Assembly: GCF_000005505.3 (NCBI RefSeq) | Contig: NC_016131.3 | Location: forward strand, 64,589,355-64,653,354 | DNA: 64,000 nucleotides | Reading direction: 5' to 3' | Source: Brachypodium distachyon | Taxonomy: Eukaryota; Streptophyta; Magnoliopsida; Poales; Poaceae | In this document: piece by piece, positions 1 to 12,400 of the stretch | How positions within the stretch are numbered: the stretch's first letter is position 1 | How the letters are laid out: each line of letters starts with the position of its first letter | Made by a program: the position numbers and the translations under genes | The notes under the pieces: generated by a model | What the model saw: only the letters and a program-made list of their open reading frames with translations | Told to the model about the DNA's origin: nothing | The model's database searches: none

Positions 1-789
1 ACATTGTTTGAGGAGGCAGGTGATAGGCAGCATTGGTGTAAAACAAATAAGACTATGCATTGCATTATTTATCCGAAGTTACAAAGAAGAATGAAGTGGA
101 CAAAAATAATTTTATATACATATATATTAAGATTCCATATGTTTCATATTAGTTTTATATGCAGCAGTTTAGAGACAAAATAAGCTAAATAGACAAAATA
201 TCACTTGGCCTCTAGCTTCAAATTCCCAATCGGCCAATCTACACCATGCATTCTCTCAACTCTACTTATCCCACCTCTTTAATTTGCTTGCCTGGAAAAT
301 TAAGAGCAGCATAATTAGTTCAGAAAAATCAAATGCACGGATATTAGGTTTTAAATTTAAATGCAGAAATCTATACTAATTAAAAAAATACGGACCGTTA
401 CCTCCACCACGCGTTTTAGTCGTTCGTCAAACCTGTTCGTCCGTGGTCCCACGTGGTCACGCCCCGCGATTCTTCCTCCCGAAGCCTAATTCTATCCCCG
501 CCTGGCCGCCTCTCTCCCCCGTGGTCTCCCTCTCCCTCTGCCCTCTCTGGCTCTCTCTCCCCGCCTCTCTGCACTGACGCTCCGACTTCCACCCCTGAAC
601 GCCCGCCTCAAGTCCTCTGCCGGATACGCTCGCCGCCCCGACTGGCATGGCCACCACGGCCACCGTCCTCCGCTCCCTCTCCGTCCCTGCCTCCCGTCTT
701 CCCGATCTGCGCGGGCGTGGAGCGCTTCCTCCTCTGAGGATCCGGCCGCCATAGCTTGCCGCCCCAACCAGCAGGGCCACCACCAGCCG
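1..789. other. Left flank of the NPH3 fragment; no gene recognised
   Basis: Positions 1-400 are AT-rich with no recognisable coding signal. Positions 450-770 are strongly C/T-rich and look like a grass 5' untranslated region. The short open frames there on both strands are low-complexity proline/serine/arginine translations and were not accepted as genes. This block may be the leader of the NPH3-like fragment that follows. Confidence 0.4.
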
Positions 790-1120
790 ATGGTGGACAG
801 CCCGGAAGAACTACTGCTGCCAAATTTTTGTTACACCATGGAAACTCGGTATAATGTCGAGTGCGTGCACAGGATTCTTGAGCATTTCTTGGCAATGGAC
901 CAGGCGAATGGTGGTGCTTTCCCATGCGTGGATGATGTGATGGCACCCCCTTCAAGGATACCAATCACTGCTCTTGCAAATTAATTGATGGCTATCTGCA
1001 GGCTGCATCGGATGTCAATCTGAAACCTCCAAAATTCCAAACTCTAGCTTCTGTTGTGCTTGAGTATGCACGGCCATTAGATGATGGCCTCTATCAGGCC
1101 ATTGATATATACTCCTAATT
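790..1120 (+). pseudogene. NPH3-domain gene fragment, frameshifted
   Basis: The conceptual translation matches the middle of the NPH3 domain of BTB/POZ-NPH3 proteins (NPH3/RPT2/NPY type CUL3 adaptors in phototropin and auxin-transport signalling). The first part, about 62 codons from 790, contains the SPEELLLPNFCYTMET segment and the VHRILEHFLAMDQANGG segment. At about 978-985 the frame breaks. The homology resumes in another frame with KLIDGYL, NLKPPKFQTLAS and EYARPLDDGLYQAIDIY, and ends at a stop near 1119. Only about 110 residues are present, against roughly 600 for a full protein, with no BTB domain and no C-terminal NPH3 segment nearby. I infer a non-functional gene fragment, either a remnant of a degraded gene or a captured piece. 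Homology is clear; the origin is not. Confidence 0.8.
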
Positions 1121-2871
1121 GAAGGCAGTAGATCTTTCAGTTTTGGTCAGCTAGGTGCATCTTAGCTGTCCACATTGATTTTTTTTTCACAGCTGTTTTG
1201 AGGACGTTTTCAGAGCGAAAGTTTTACAATGGTTCATATTCTTGGTCAGTTTGGTTGTTTTGTCAGGGGCCTTGCCCAAGTTTCATTCTTCCTCGCCAAA
1301 ACGACGGACAGTAAGCTTTTCACTTTATGCAACTAACTAATTAAGTAGGTTCAGTGCTTATTCTAACGTATCAAGTCCACTCATGCTTTCTCTGCCGCTT
1401 GTGACCGGAGAAACTTTTTTCACAGCCCTTATGATTCTGGCTTCTTTTTTTTGTGTTAAACCAATCAAGTTTCTCTTGGAGTTTACAGCGCTGTGTGCAT
1501 GCATTCAGCTTGATGGTCTGTGACTGTGATAAAATATATTCTCTATGCAGAAGATGGCTGGATCAATCTTGGTAGATAAGAAACAACAGTTTTACTCTAT
1601 TACCTAAAATTAGGTGCCATTGTAAACACAGATCACACAAGCAAGAAGGATTAACAATGACACAAGAAAGACATAAAATTGGGGACATAATTGCTTGTGT
1701 TTATCAGGTGAAGGTGTCCAGCATCCTCAAATTATTGTCAAAACCTCCGAATTGGGAAATCCTCCAAACCGAATAGGCCGAGTGCAAAGATGCACAAGTG
1801 AGGTGAATAATATGTGTACAATATGCATAAGTGTACAAGTGGTTTGATCATGATACCGTGTTTTTTCTACTCCTGTTTCTCAATAGAGCATGTGTGTTTT
1901 GAGGTTCAATTTTGACCAACATTTGGAGTACCAATGATATGCGGTTACATGTTACAAGAAATTATATATTGAACTTGTATTCGAAAAAGGTGTCCAATGC
2001 TATAAAATCTGTAACAAATAATTCACATATCATTGGTCTAATAGAAACCAGAAGAAGAAAAAAAAAAGCTCTCAAGGTTAGGCTCCGTACACATGTATAA
2101 ATTTGTTGCCATTTCTAACTTTTCTTTATGGGTGAAGCGAGATAGTGGAGATAACTAAAATAAGTCAAGCTATTCGGTCCAGTATTTTTTTGAGCGAGTA
2201 ATGCTATATAATTTTTAGAAGAAAAGATATTATTGTTGTCTTCTTCTGAGAATAGAATGTAGAGACAAAATCTTCGTAAGAAAGCGTTTTTTAAAAGGGA
2301 TGTTCGGTGCTCGTCAACGAAGTATCTATATCCTCGAGTGCATCTTTTTATTTTGTTGTTCGGTTGCATCGCACGAACATTTTGGCTAGTATTTTTAAAA
2401 ACTTGCGAGACCTATTTATACAACATCATAGCAAAAAAGCTCTACTACTTGTCTTACTGTTGGGTTCAACGTTAAGAAAAACTTGGAAATGTGGTCAGCA
2501 ACAATGAGCAAACTGCATTAACTGGCTACTCGTACCAGTGGAATGATTAGACAACGAACCAAGCAATTTAAAATAAGCGAAGAGAGGGAGGAAAAAAAAA
2601 GGGGAAATAAAAGCTTCGTAGCTGTGTAGTCGCCTTCGTGTTAGCCGTGCTAACCTTCCTTTCCCTCTCCCCTCCACCACCTTCGGCTGCCACTTTCGCC
2701 GTCTCCACCGCCCTCCTCTCCTAACCAGACCACCGGTCGCCTGTATCCTCTCGCACCCCACCCCAGCCTCCGTCTACTTTTCGGGTCGGGTTTCCCTCCT
2801 CCCCTCCCCTTCCGACGCATGCCACTGCACTTCCCACCTTATTTTGCCGGTTGCCGCTGCGGTTAAGCGCG
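1121..2871. other. Intergenic; promoter and 5' UTR of the pseudokinase gene at its right end
   Basis: AT-rich sequence without a recognisable gene. The last 250 bases (about 2620-2870) become C-rich, as in grass 5' leaders, and lead into the signal-peptide ATG at 2872. A T-tract followed by GAGCGAG at about 2186 resembles T-tract/GAG motifs seen elsewhere in the window (17042, 35076; reverse orientation at 26741). Confidence 0.4.
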
Positions 2872-5800
2872 ATGGAGTGGCCGCCGCCTCTGAGGCTTCT
2901 CCTTCTGTTCCTGGTTGCTGTTTCTTGGGCGCTTGATGGCGCAGGTTTGGTTTTCCTTTCTTGGGTTTTGGATTTGTCCTAGCTGTGCTGTGCTGTTGGG
3001 TGGTGCATTTGGCGCTTACGGCGTTTGCCATTTTGGTTGGTCTCTTGATTTCCTGCAGGGATTGGTGGTTTCGGAGTTGCAGCGGAGGGGTTGAGCAGCA
3101 ATGGAGCCTCTTTTAGTCGTAGGTGAGCGCGCCGCTCAGGTTCTTCTTTAGTAGTACTGTAGTTTCTTACCTGCAGGAAATGCGAACAGTGCGATTTTGC
3201 TCTCCAAATTCATAGATTTTAGACATTGGAATTGGAGATGGATGCTTCTAGTGTTGGCGTATTACCATTGGTGCCACAGATTCTACAAGAGTTATCAGTT
3301 TGGTTGGTTCCATCATGTATTGATCTCTGAACCAAACTGATAGTATCAGTTAGCATTGCATAGAAGCACTAGTGATTCCTTTCTTCTTGTAAGAATTGAA
3401 ATTAGGATTACTAATTTTCCGTTATACAGTTTTTTTTTCATGAAAATAGTTTTATTTTTGCCGTGCTTCTCTTTGCATGTTTGTTCAGACAAACAGTTTA
3501 CTGGGTGAAGTTCTGGAGTTGTAGCAATTTTTCTACCATGAGCTAGTCTTGCAGCATTTATTCCTGATGCCAAAGTCTGCACCTATCTTTCAAATTTCTT
3601 CTCAATTAAACGTGTCACTAGGTTATCGAATTTGAGCTATATCCAACGGACTGTCCGACTTCAATTATACAAGCATTGGAATGAAAACTATGTCTGCACT
3701 GTATTTTCTACAAAAATATGGTATTGTACTGCATCATTTAAATAGAACTGATCATGTAAATCGAAAGCAAATGAGTCACGAGCATAAAGAGCAATTAATT
3801 ATCTTCAATGGAATGCACCTTACTTTTCTTGAGATGGCTCTGCTGGGGAGGGAACCTTTCTAGGGAGTAGTATGTTTTCGTTTTGGGGGTTTAGGTATGT
3901 TCCCCGAAAAAATATGCCAAAGTCTGCACCTATCTTTCAACTTTCTTCTCAATTAAAAGGCAACGCTCCTGCCGGTTGCTCGAGAAAAGGTCCTAACTTC
4001 CTTTTCATGGAATTTTAGAAGATTGCTGCAGATTGGAGGTGAAAACCAAGGTGTTCAACTTCTGTTCTCACATGTACAAGCTCCCTCAAGTAAAAGCAAG
4101 TCTCATAGAAGAGCCCCATCATCAGGACCAGTGTCTGCACCGTCACCCTCACCGCTCATATCCCCACCAGAAGGCTCGCAATCACCATTTTCTTCACAAT
4201 CCATGCCGCACCAACCCCCTTCACGCCATCGTCCATCCGTAGTCCATCCACATAGGGTTATGCCTAGGCCTGCAACTCAGGGAGTTGATCACGATCATTC
4301 AGTTCAAACCCCATCTCGCTCTGTGCATAAACATTCCTGGACAACCTATGCTTTCGTCGCGGCAGGGATTGCTGCTTTCCTTATCATATCAGCAGCTAGT
4401 GCTTTCTACTGCCGAGCTAAAAAGGTGGGAACTGTGAAGCCTTGGGTGACAGGACTTAGTGGACAATTGCAGAAGGCTTTTGTAACAGGTATGCTTTCTT
4501 CCTAATCTTGTATATATGTAATTATGTATCTAGGAGACTGTCCTAATTTTACATGAATATTTAAAGGTGTGCCTGCACTGAAACGATCAGAGCTGGAAAC
4601 AGCAAGCGAGGATTTCAGCAATATAATTGGTTCTACATCTAGCTGCATGATGTATAAGGGAACTTTATCAAGCGGAGTAGAAATTGCAGTGGCATCAAGT
4701 TTGGTAACATCCGCAAAGAATTGGTCGAAAGAATGTGAATCACAATACAGGAAAAAGGTACTGTACATTATTACCTTCAGATTTTATAATTTATCTTGAT
4801 TAATTTTGTCTGTGGGGATTTGATTCCAAGCTTCTGATTGCAGATCACAAATTTGTCCAAAGTAAACCACAAGAATTTTATGAACTTGCTTGGCTACTGC
4901 GAGGAAGGGCATCCTTTTACCAGAGCGATGGTATTTGAATATGCTCCAAATGGGACGCTTTTTGAGTATCTGCATGGTAAGTGTACTCGTATCATGACTA
5001 TACATTTTCATCTTGTAAAAAAAAAAAATCTGTTCTCTCCATCCTGTACAGAAATCCTCTGCCAGTCATCATGTGAACATGGTTAACTATGACGCAAGTC
5101 ATCAGTAATCCCACAAAACCTTACATTAAAGATCATCCAACCAATAAACTATATGTGCGTAACCATAGAGTGAGCAGATGCTAAGAAGAGCATGCCCCGT
5201 TACTTCATAGATATGAGTTTGTTTACACAAACTACGTATGTGGTACCTATTTCTCAGGAGATGCATTTGTTTCTATATTAGCCAGTAAATGTACCAACAT
5301 TTGACAGTGTCACCCCAATTGCATTGCAGTTAGAGAAGCTGAGAAGCTGGATTGGAGGACGCGGATCAGGATATCCATGGGGATTGCTTACTGTCTTGAG
5401 CACATGCATCAGCTGAGACCACCTGTTGTACCTAGGAGCTTTGACTCAACAACCATATACCTCACCGATGATTTTGCCGCGAAGGTCTCAGATCTTGAAT
5501 TTTCAAATGATGCGAGGCGACCTAATTCAACCAATGGTGACTCGGATCCTTCATCAGAGCTGGAAAATGCTGTTCATCAATATGGTATAGTATTGCTGGA
5601 AATACTCACTGGAAGGGTTCCCTGCTCCGACAAGGACGGACCACTAGAAAAGTGGGCGTTTGGCTACTTCAATGGTGAGATGCGACTCGTGGACCTAATC
5701 GACCCGAGCATCGGTTCCTTCTCCGAAGAGGCTGCTCGCGCGCTGTGCGATGTTGCAAGGTCTTGTATTGATCCAGACCCGAAGAGGAGACCGACGATGG

Positions 5801-5913
5801 CAGAGGTTGCAGCTCAGTTGAAGGAGATCACAGCGCTGGGGCCTGACGGAGCAACTCCGAAGGTGTCTCCACTGTGGTGGGCTGAGCTTGAGATCATGTC
5901 TGCTGAGAGCTAA
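2872..5913 (+). CDS. LRR-less receptor-like pseudokinase (MRH1/MALE DISCOVERER group)
   Basis: Six exons fit GT-AG rules and phase: 2872-2944, 3059-3122, 4019-4488, 4567-4757, 4844-4976 and 5330-5913, giving 504 residues. Exon 1 encodes a signal peptide (MEWPPPLRLLLLFLVAVSWA). A short spacer leads to the family's RRLLQ motif, a Pro/Ser-rich stretch (about 65-115), one membrane helix (near residue 150) and a kinase-like domain. Active-site motifs are degraded: the glycine loop reads IGSTSSCMMYKG, the VAIK lysine is lost (EIAVAS), HRD is PRS, and DFG is replaced by SDLEF. Relatives such as At2g40270, MRH1 and MDIS1/2 are plasma-membrane inactive kinases, the last two in pollen-tube perception. 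Those relatives carry leucine-rich repeats before RRLLQ; none is visible here in the exons or the 896-bp intron 2. It is probably an expressed scaffold-type pseudokinase. The start is chosen because it opens a clean signal peptide. Confidence 0.85.
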
Positions 5914-6774
5914 AGCTAGTCTGCATGCAAAAGGGCATACATGTAGTCTCCCAAGTGTGACTTTTCTTTTGATTGTTGGTTGCTGCTGCTGCTAATCTTG
6001 TTTGTGGAACTGGTAGTCAGGTATATATGTTTGAAAGTTTATATCATGTGCAGAATTGCAAATAGTGAGTGATACTCTGGACATGTAAAATGGTTGCTGT
6101 GAGCTAACTGAGTTCCAATTGCAAATATGTTTAAAATGGTTGCATCGAGACGCAAAGCTTTTGCGTTTTCTCGGGAAAAAAAAAGGTGAGCAATGAACAA
6201 GAAGTTATTATTTTATTTATTTTCGCTAAGGAACCACGGCTTCTGATTTGATTAACGAAATCAAAGTTCTGCAGGATCACACAGCCTCAGAGGTTTTATC
6301 AAACAGCAAAAGAAAAGAGAAAGGCAGAGCAAACTTCTGACGCCTTCGAACAACTGACACAGGCAGCCACACGCCCACACCATCTTGGCAAGGCGAGAAG
6401 TACCAGATCACAGAGACGAAGATGCCGATGACATAAAGAAAATAGCCAGCCATTAGAACATCAGGCATTCCATACGTCACGTCGTCTCACGAAGCGGGCA
6501 GGCCAAGTTTTTAGTCTGAACCGCCGATGTAAGGAAGATTCTGCATCTGTTTCTGTGGGGGGGCACGTTTAGTCAGAACTCGACACGTGAGTTTTTGGAA
6601 GGACGTTTTTGTAAGTTGACGTACCGTGGACAAATTTACGCCAGGCGGACCCGTACCATTTTCTTCTCAAATAAAAAAAAACCCTAGCTACGCGAATTGC
6701 TGTCCTGCTACCTAAACGGACCGCCGTCGCCATTACCGATCGATCTGCATCGCATCAAGGATCCCCTCGATGCC
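5914..6774. other. Intergenic: pseudokinase 3' UTR and F-box gene promoter
   Basis: The 3' UTR of the upstream gene occupies about the first 250 bases. Nothing else is recognisable until the F-box promoter, which carries a telo-box-like AAACCCTAG at about 6678-6686, some 90 bases before the F-box ATG. Confidence 0.4.
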
Positions 6775-7291
6775 ATGGATCCGACGGAAGCCTTGCCGGA
6801 CGACGCGCTCGCCAACATCCTCTGCCGCCTCCCGCCGTGCGACCTCGCAGCGTCCCGTTGCGTGCGCAAGGCGTGGCATGCCCTAGTCGACGCCCGTCGG
6901 CTCTTCCTCCCGCACCTCCTCTGCCGCACTCTCTGCACAGATTCTTCGTCAACTACATCGACTACTGGCACCCACGCCTCTTCTCTCGCCCCTCGACGGC
7001 ACGGCCCGTCATCAACGGCAATCTCGACTTTCTTGCCCGACTACAGCAGCAGCCTCCGCCCGATCGTGGATCACTGCAATGGCCTCTTGCTTTGCCATGA
7101 CTGGAGGGAGTTCTATGTGGTCAACCCTGCCATGAGGCGCTGGGAAGAGCTCCCCCGGGAGGACAGGAACGGCGATGCATACCTTGTGTTTGACCCTGCC
7201 GTCTCATTGCATTACGAGGTGTTCTTCATCCCGCATCTACCCGACAAGCCTAAAAAGCTCGACATACTGCAAGCTCAAGACACAGAAGAGA
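6775..7291 (+). pseudogene. F-box gene, 5' part (split by a retrotransposon)
   Basis: The ATG at 6775 opens an N-terminal F-box (MDPTEALPDDALANILCRLP, followed by DLAASRCVRKAWHALVDARR), the SKP1-binding motif of SCF ubiquitin ligases. Downstream segments match the large grass F-box families. The stretch with NYIDYWHPRLFSRP lies in a different frame (about 6930-7030) from the stretches on either side, and the original frame returns at PDYSSSLRPIVDHCNGLLLC. That implies two mutually compensating indels. The gene is cut at 7296 by the chromovirus described below; its remainder is at 13401-14614. Between the indels and the 6.1 kb insertion, a full-length product is very unlikely. The in-frame ATG at 6697 is judged less likely because the family begins at the F-box. 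Confidence 0.88.
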
Positions 7292-7296
7292 ACCAC
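7292..7296. repeat. Target-site duplication ACCAC, left copy
   Basis: The five bases ACCAC immediately precede the left LTR (TGTCA) and recur immediately after the right LTR (TGACA) at 13396-13400. A 5-bp duplication is the standard product of Ty3/gypsy integrase. Confidence 0.95.
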
Positions 7297-7739
7297 TGTC
7301 ACGACGCTACTGAATATCGCCTGCCACTGAAGTTCAATTCAGTGTTGAAGACGAACCAGGGGAGAAGACGGTTTCCTAAAAGGCGCTTTCATTAAACTAT
7401 TGCAACCGTTACCCAGTTGCTCGGATCTTCATCCAACGGCTGGCTGTCATTCCAGTAACTTTCCACAGTGTTATCACTGTTTACCGTCTGTGCCTTTTCC
7501 CTTTTACCTATTACTGCTGTTACTATCTGAAACTTAACCGAGCTAGGGAAGTATATAATCCCCTGCTGCGAAGAATGAAGCAAGAAGAGAAACACTATTT
7601 TCCTTGTTCCTTTTACTTCGCACTTTACCTTCTGTTCTTACTTAGAAACCCTAGTTCATAGCTGCTACTTTCTCCAAATCCTACCACCAAATCCGTCAGT
7701 TGCTGTTTGATTCTGCTTCAGATCTCTCGGTAGCTGACA
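7297..7739 (+). repeat. 5' LTR of the chromovirus
   Basis: The 443-bp LTR begins TGTCA and ends TGACA, an inverted pair. A TATA-like TATATAATC is at 7552-7560. It matches the right LTR (12951-13395) over its whole length with, by my hand count, about 18 substitutions and one 2-bp indel, or roughly 4% divergence. Confidence 0.95.
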
Positions 7740-7741
7740 AA

Positions 7742-7753
7742 GGTATCAGAGCC
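7742..7753 (+). promoter_or_regulatory. Primer-binding site of the retrotransposon
   Basis: GGTATCAGAGCC starts two bases after the 5' LTR and matches the plant initiator tRNA-Met primer-binding consensus, used to prime minus-strand DNA synthesis. Confidence 0.9.
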
Positions 7754-7944
7754 TTCTCGGTTCTACCTAGCGATTCCAGCGAGAAAGGGTTCCAGACCAC
7801 CTTGGTTCTAGCGGTAAAACCCCCTTGTTCGAGTCGGATTCGTGAGCCGGAGGCGATTTTGCTCAGAAATTTTTTGGGGGACGGTCAGTGTTTGGCTTGT
7901 ATTCCGACCCCCTACTGAGTTGGCGGCAGTAGACCGGTGTCATC

Positions 7945-9426
7945 ATGCCGACACGAACCAGATCTCGGGAGATTCTGGCGGAGGCGCAGGCGGTGGAGGC
8001 GGCTCAACAGGAAGCTGCGGCGGTTCGTGCTGCAGAGGAGGCGATCAAGGACCATCTGCCACGGGAGGTTCTCAACATCCACGACAGGCTTCTTCATCAG
8101 CAAGATTCACTGGATATGCTGCAGGGTGAGATGTCTAAACTTACCAGTATGGTGCAACAGATTAGTCAAGCTGTGAAAATTCGTTCAGGTTCTGCTACTC
8201 AGCTAGTTGTAGAACACGGCAATGGTTCCCAGTTATCAGCATTGGCCACTCTTACTCACTCACATGCTCAACTGTCTCCAATTTTGGAAGGATATACACC
8301 TGCTAGCTCAGCTTTGACAGTGAGTTCTGTGCAAGGAAGCACCATTCCACCTCAACCAATTCTCTCAGCCACCATTTCCACTTCCACTCCCATCATACCA
8401 CCTCCACCTCCTCATACTTCATTCCACATCCAACCAATTTCCACCCAGCCTCAATTTGGTACTCTGAACCCATCCCTACTATCCCAACCTCAATACAACT
8501 CCAGTGGTTTCCTGGTTACTCCACAAACCCCAAACCAACTTTCCCACACCCCACACTTACCTCACCATAGACCCTTGTTTCCTACTACTCCATACAACAC
8601 CCAGACTTTTCCCCCACCATATCAGCCACAACCCTACTATCTAGCTCAACCTACATACACATAGCCACTCAATTCCTATCAACCTTATCACCAAGACAAC
8701 TTTCACCACAACAACCATGACCCATTCCTTAGACCACCTAGCCTGGAGATTCCTGTATATTCAGGTGATAACACCTTGGATTGGATCCAGCAATGTGAAA
8801 GGATTTTTGATCTAGCTGGTATTCAACATGAGCAGAAAGTAAAGTGGGCAACTACTCATATCAGGGGGAGATCTCAAACTTGGTTAGCTGGTACCAACAT
8901 TAGTCTCAATCTCCTTACTTGGCCTCAACTTTGTGGTTTGCTCTGTGATAGATTCCCTGAAGCAACTTCTTATGATGGCATGGATCAATTTCAGCACTTG
9001 AGACAACTCACTTCTGTTGATTCTTACATTGATCAATTTGAAACATGGATGCAAGTCATGAGAAGGGAAAGTCTTTACCTGCCAGAGTACTTCTTTGTGC
9101 TGAGATTCATTAGTGGGCTGAAAGACCATATCAAACATCTCATCAAGTGTCACAAACCCATGACCTTATTGGTGACTTATGCCTTTGCTCGACAACTAGA
9201 ACAAGCTTACCTATGCACTCTCAAGAAAACTCAGCCTACTGCTCCAAATCCCAAACCCAATGGTGCTGTTCCCAATCAAGTACGACCTAATCAAGCTCCC
9301 AGGGACAATAGACAGAGGGGTCAAAATGACAGACCAAGAGAACCTAGGAAATGCTGGTATTGTCTTGAAATTTGGATACCTGGACATCGTTGTAGAGGTA
9401 TGCAACGTGCTGTCAATGCTATATAG
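7945..9426 (+). pseudogene. Chromovirus gag, interrupted by stops
   Basis: One frame runs from the ATG at 7945 with a TAG at 8662-8664 and another at 9424-9426. The N-terminal part has a heptad-like, Gln-rich region followed by a Pro/Gln/Thr-rich stretch. The second part is a typical retrotransposon gag (the segment around WIQQCERIFDLAGI) and ends with a zinc knuckle (C-x2-C, then WIPGHRC) that would bind the element's RNA. Gag forms the virus-like particle in the cytoplasm. Both stops lie where a glutamine codon would fit, consistent with CAG to TAG changes. Confidence 0.9.
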
Positions 9427-12400
9427 ATGCAGTACAACTCCGATAGTGATGAGGAGGAAGTTGCACAGGTTGAAGATGCTGGCCCAACACACTTGCTGTT
9501 GGAACATCAACAAGAACAACATCAAGAAGCTGAAGAAGCAGTGATGCACATTTCAGCTGAAGCCATTAATGGGACAACAACTGATAGTACCTTTTCTTTG
9601 ATACTGTCAATCAATGGACACTCAGCTGTAGCCCTGGTGGATAGTGGTAGTACTAGTACTTTCTTGGATTATACTTATGCAATCAAGAAACAGTTACCAT
9701 TTCAAGCAGCATCTACTAAAAGAGTCAAAGTAGCTGGTGGTGGTGAATTGATCTCCCATGACAATTTGTAAGCTTGCACCTATTCCATTCAAGGCAAGAC
9801 CTTCTCCAGTAACTTCAGATTAGTTCCTCTCAAGGGTTATGACATTATCTTAGGTGTCAACTGGATGAAACTGTACAGTCCCATTACAATGGACTCTAAT
9901 GACAGATATCTGGTCATCACAGATAAAGGAATCAAACATACCTTCACTGATCACACCACTCCTCAAGCAAATTACATTGTTGATGTGAAGGGCTGCCAGA
10001 AAATCTTGGAAGAAGGGGCTCTTGGTTATTCCATCCATTTGCTGTCTGCTAGTACTGACAAACTTGAAGCATCTCCACATTCTGTCATACTATCTCTCCC
10101 ACCAGATATTGCTAAGGTTCTGCACCAATTCATGGATATTTTTCAATGTCCTACTGGGCTACCTCCTGTCAGGAATTGTGATAATCAAATTTCCTTGGTG
10201 GCTGGTGCAAACCCTCCTAACCTGAGACCTTACAGGATGCCACACAAGCAGAAGAATGCAGTTGAGGAACTGATCGAGAAGATGCTTCACACTTCAGAAA
10301 TCAGACCAAGTGTTAGTCCTTTCTCTTCTCCAGCCATTCTGGTCAGAAAGAAAGACAAATCTTGGCGCTTATGTGTGGATTACAGAGAGTTAAACAAGTT
10401 GACAGTGAAAAATAAATATCCCATTCCTGTTATAGAGGACTTGTTGGATGAACTTCAGGGAGCTACTGTCTTCACTAAACTTGACCTGCGCTCTGGCTAT
10501 CACCAAATCCGGATGAATCCACAAGATATCCCCAAAACTGCCTTCAGAACTCATGTTGGTCATTATGAGTATTTGATGATGCCTTTTGGCCTGACTAATG
10601 CCCCAACAACTTTCCAATCATTGATGAATGATATTTTTTAGCCATTACTCAGGAAATGTGTTCTAGTTTTCTTTGATGATATACTCATCTACACCAAAGA
10701 CATGTCCTCTCATCTCCAACACTTGCAACAAGTACTGGAAATTCTGAGACATCACCAATTATCTGCTAAGATATCAAAATGTACATTTGCTCAACCATAG
10801 GTCAATTATTTGGGCTATGTGATTTCTGGAGCTGGAGTAGGGACTGATCCTGAAAATGTTGCTAACATTTTGAAGTGGAAGATTCCAAAGTCTGTACTCA
10901 ACTCAGGAGTTTCTTGGGTATGACAGGGTACTATAGAAGATTCATCCCAGGATACAGTTCCATTTGCAAACCTTTCCATGAAATGCTCAAGAAAAACTCT
11001 TTTCACTGGGGATCAGAACAGGACAAAGCTTTTGCTCAACTACAACAACTCATGACAAGTACTCCTCTGCTTGCATTGCCCAATTTTTCCAAACCATTCA
11101 CCTTGGAGGCAGATGCTTGTGCCACTGGTTTGGGAGATGTCCTGATGCAAGAGAACCATCCTATTGCTTACTACAGTCAATATTTCGGTCCTACATCATC
11201 AGCTAAGTCTGTCTATGAAAAGGAAGCTATAGCAATTCTGCAACCCCTGAAAAAGTGGAGACACTATCTGTTGGGTCACAAACTCATAATTAAGACTGAT
11301 CAGAGGAGCTTAAAATACATGACCAGTCAGCGGTTACTAGAAGGGATCCCACACAAACTTGTGCTCAAGCTTCTGGAGTTTGACTATGACATCCAGTACA
11401 AAAAAGGTCAGGATAACAAAGTGGCAGATGCCTTATCTAGGAAGGACAATATGCCTGATCAGGTAGCTTCATGCCATGCTATCTCAGCAGCCATACCTGA
11501 CTGGTTAAAAGATGTGGAAAAATCCTATGTGGGGGACAACAAGTGTACTAAATTATTGCAGCAATTAGCTATTCAACCTGATAGCAAACCAAAATATACA
11601 TTACTAGCTGGAGTCCTAAGATACAAGGGAAGAATCTATGTGGGTCATTCCACTGATCTCAGAAACAATATCTTGCACTCCTTCCATTCATCCATTTTTG
11701 GTGGTCACTCTGGCAGAAGAGTTACATACCACAGAATTAAAAAGTTGTTCTATTGGCCCAAGTTAAAACACCAGGTTGAATCTTTCCTGTCCATGTGTCC
11801 TACTTGTCAATTGAACAAAGGAGAACATGTTTCCTATCCTGGTCTCTTGGATCCTTTACAAATACCAGAGACTCCCTAGTCACAAATATCACTGGATTTT
11901 GTTGAAGGTTTGCCTAAATCCAAAGACAAGGATGTTATCTTGGTGGTGGTGGATAAGAGGACGAAAAATGCTCATTTTCTACCATTGGTCCACCCTTTCA
12001 CAGTTCAACAGGTTGTTGACTTGTTCATGAACAACATCTACAAACTACATGGACTGCCACAAGCTATAGTCTCTAACAGAGACAGAATCTTCACCAGCAA
12101 ATTCTGGCAAGATCTACTCAAAGCACTCAATGTTACTCTCAATATGAGTTCTGCTTATCATCCCCAGAGTGATGGTCAAACTGAACGAGTGAATCAATAC
12201 CTAGAGAATTACTTAAAAACTATGGCATTTCAAGAGCCTAAGAAATGGTGTGACTGGCTCCCAGCAGCTGAGTGGTGGTACAACTCCTCTTATCACACAT
12301 CTCTCAAGATGTCTTCTTTTCAAGCACTATATGGATATCATCCTCCACAAGTGTCAGAATTGTCTATTCCTTGCAATGTCTCTGAAGAAGCTAAAGTGAC

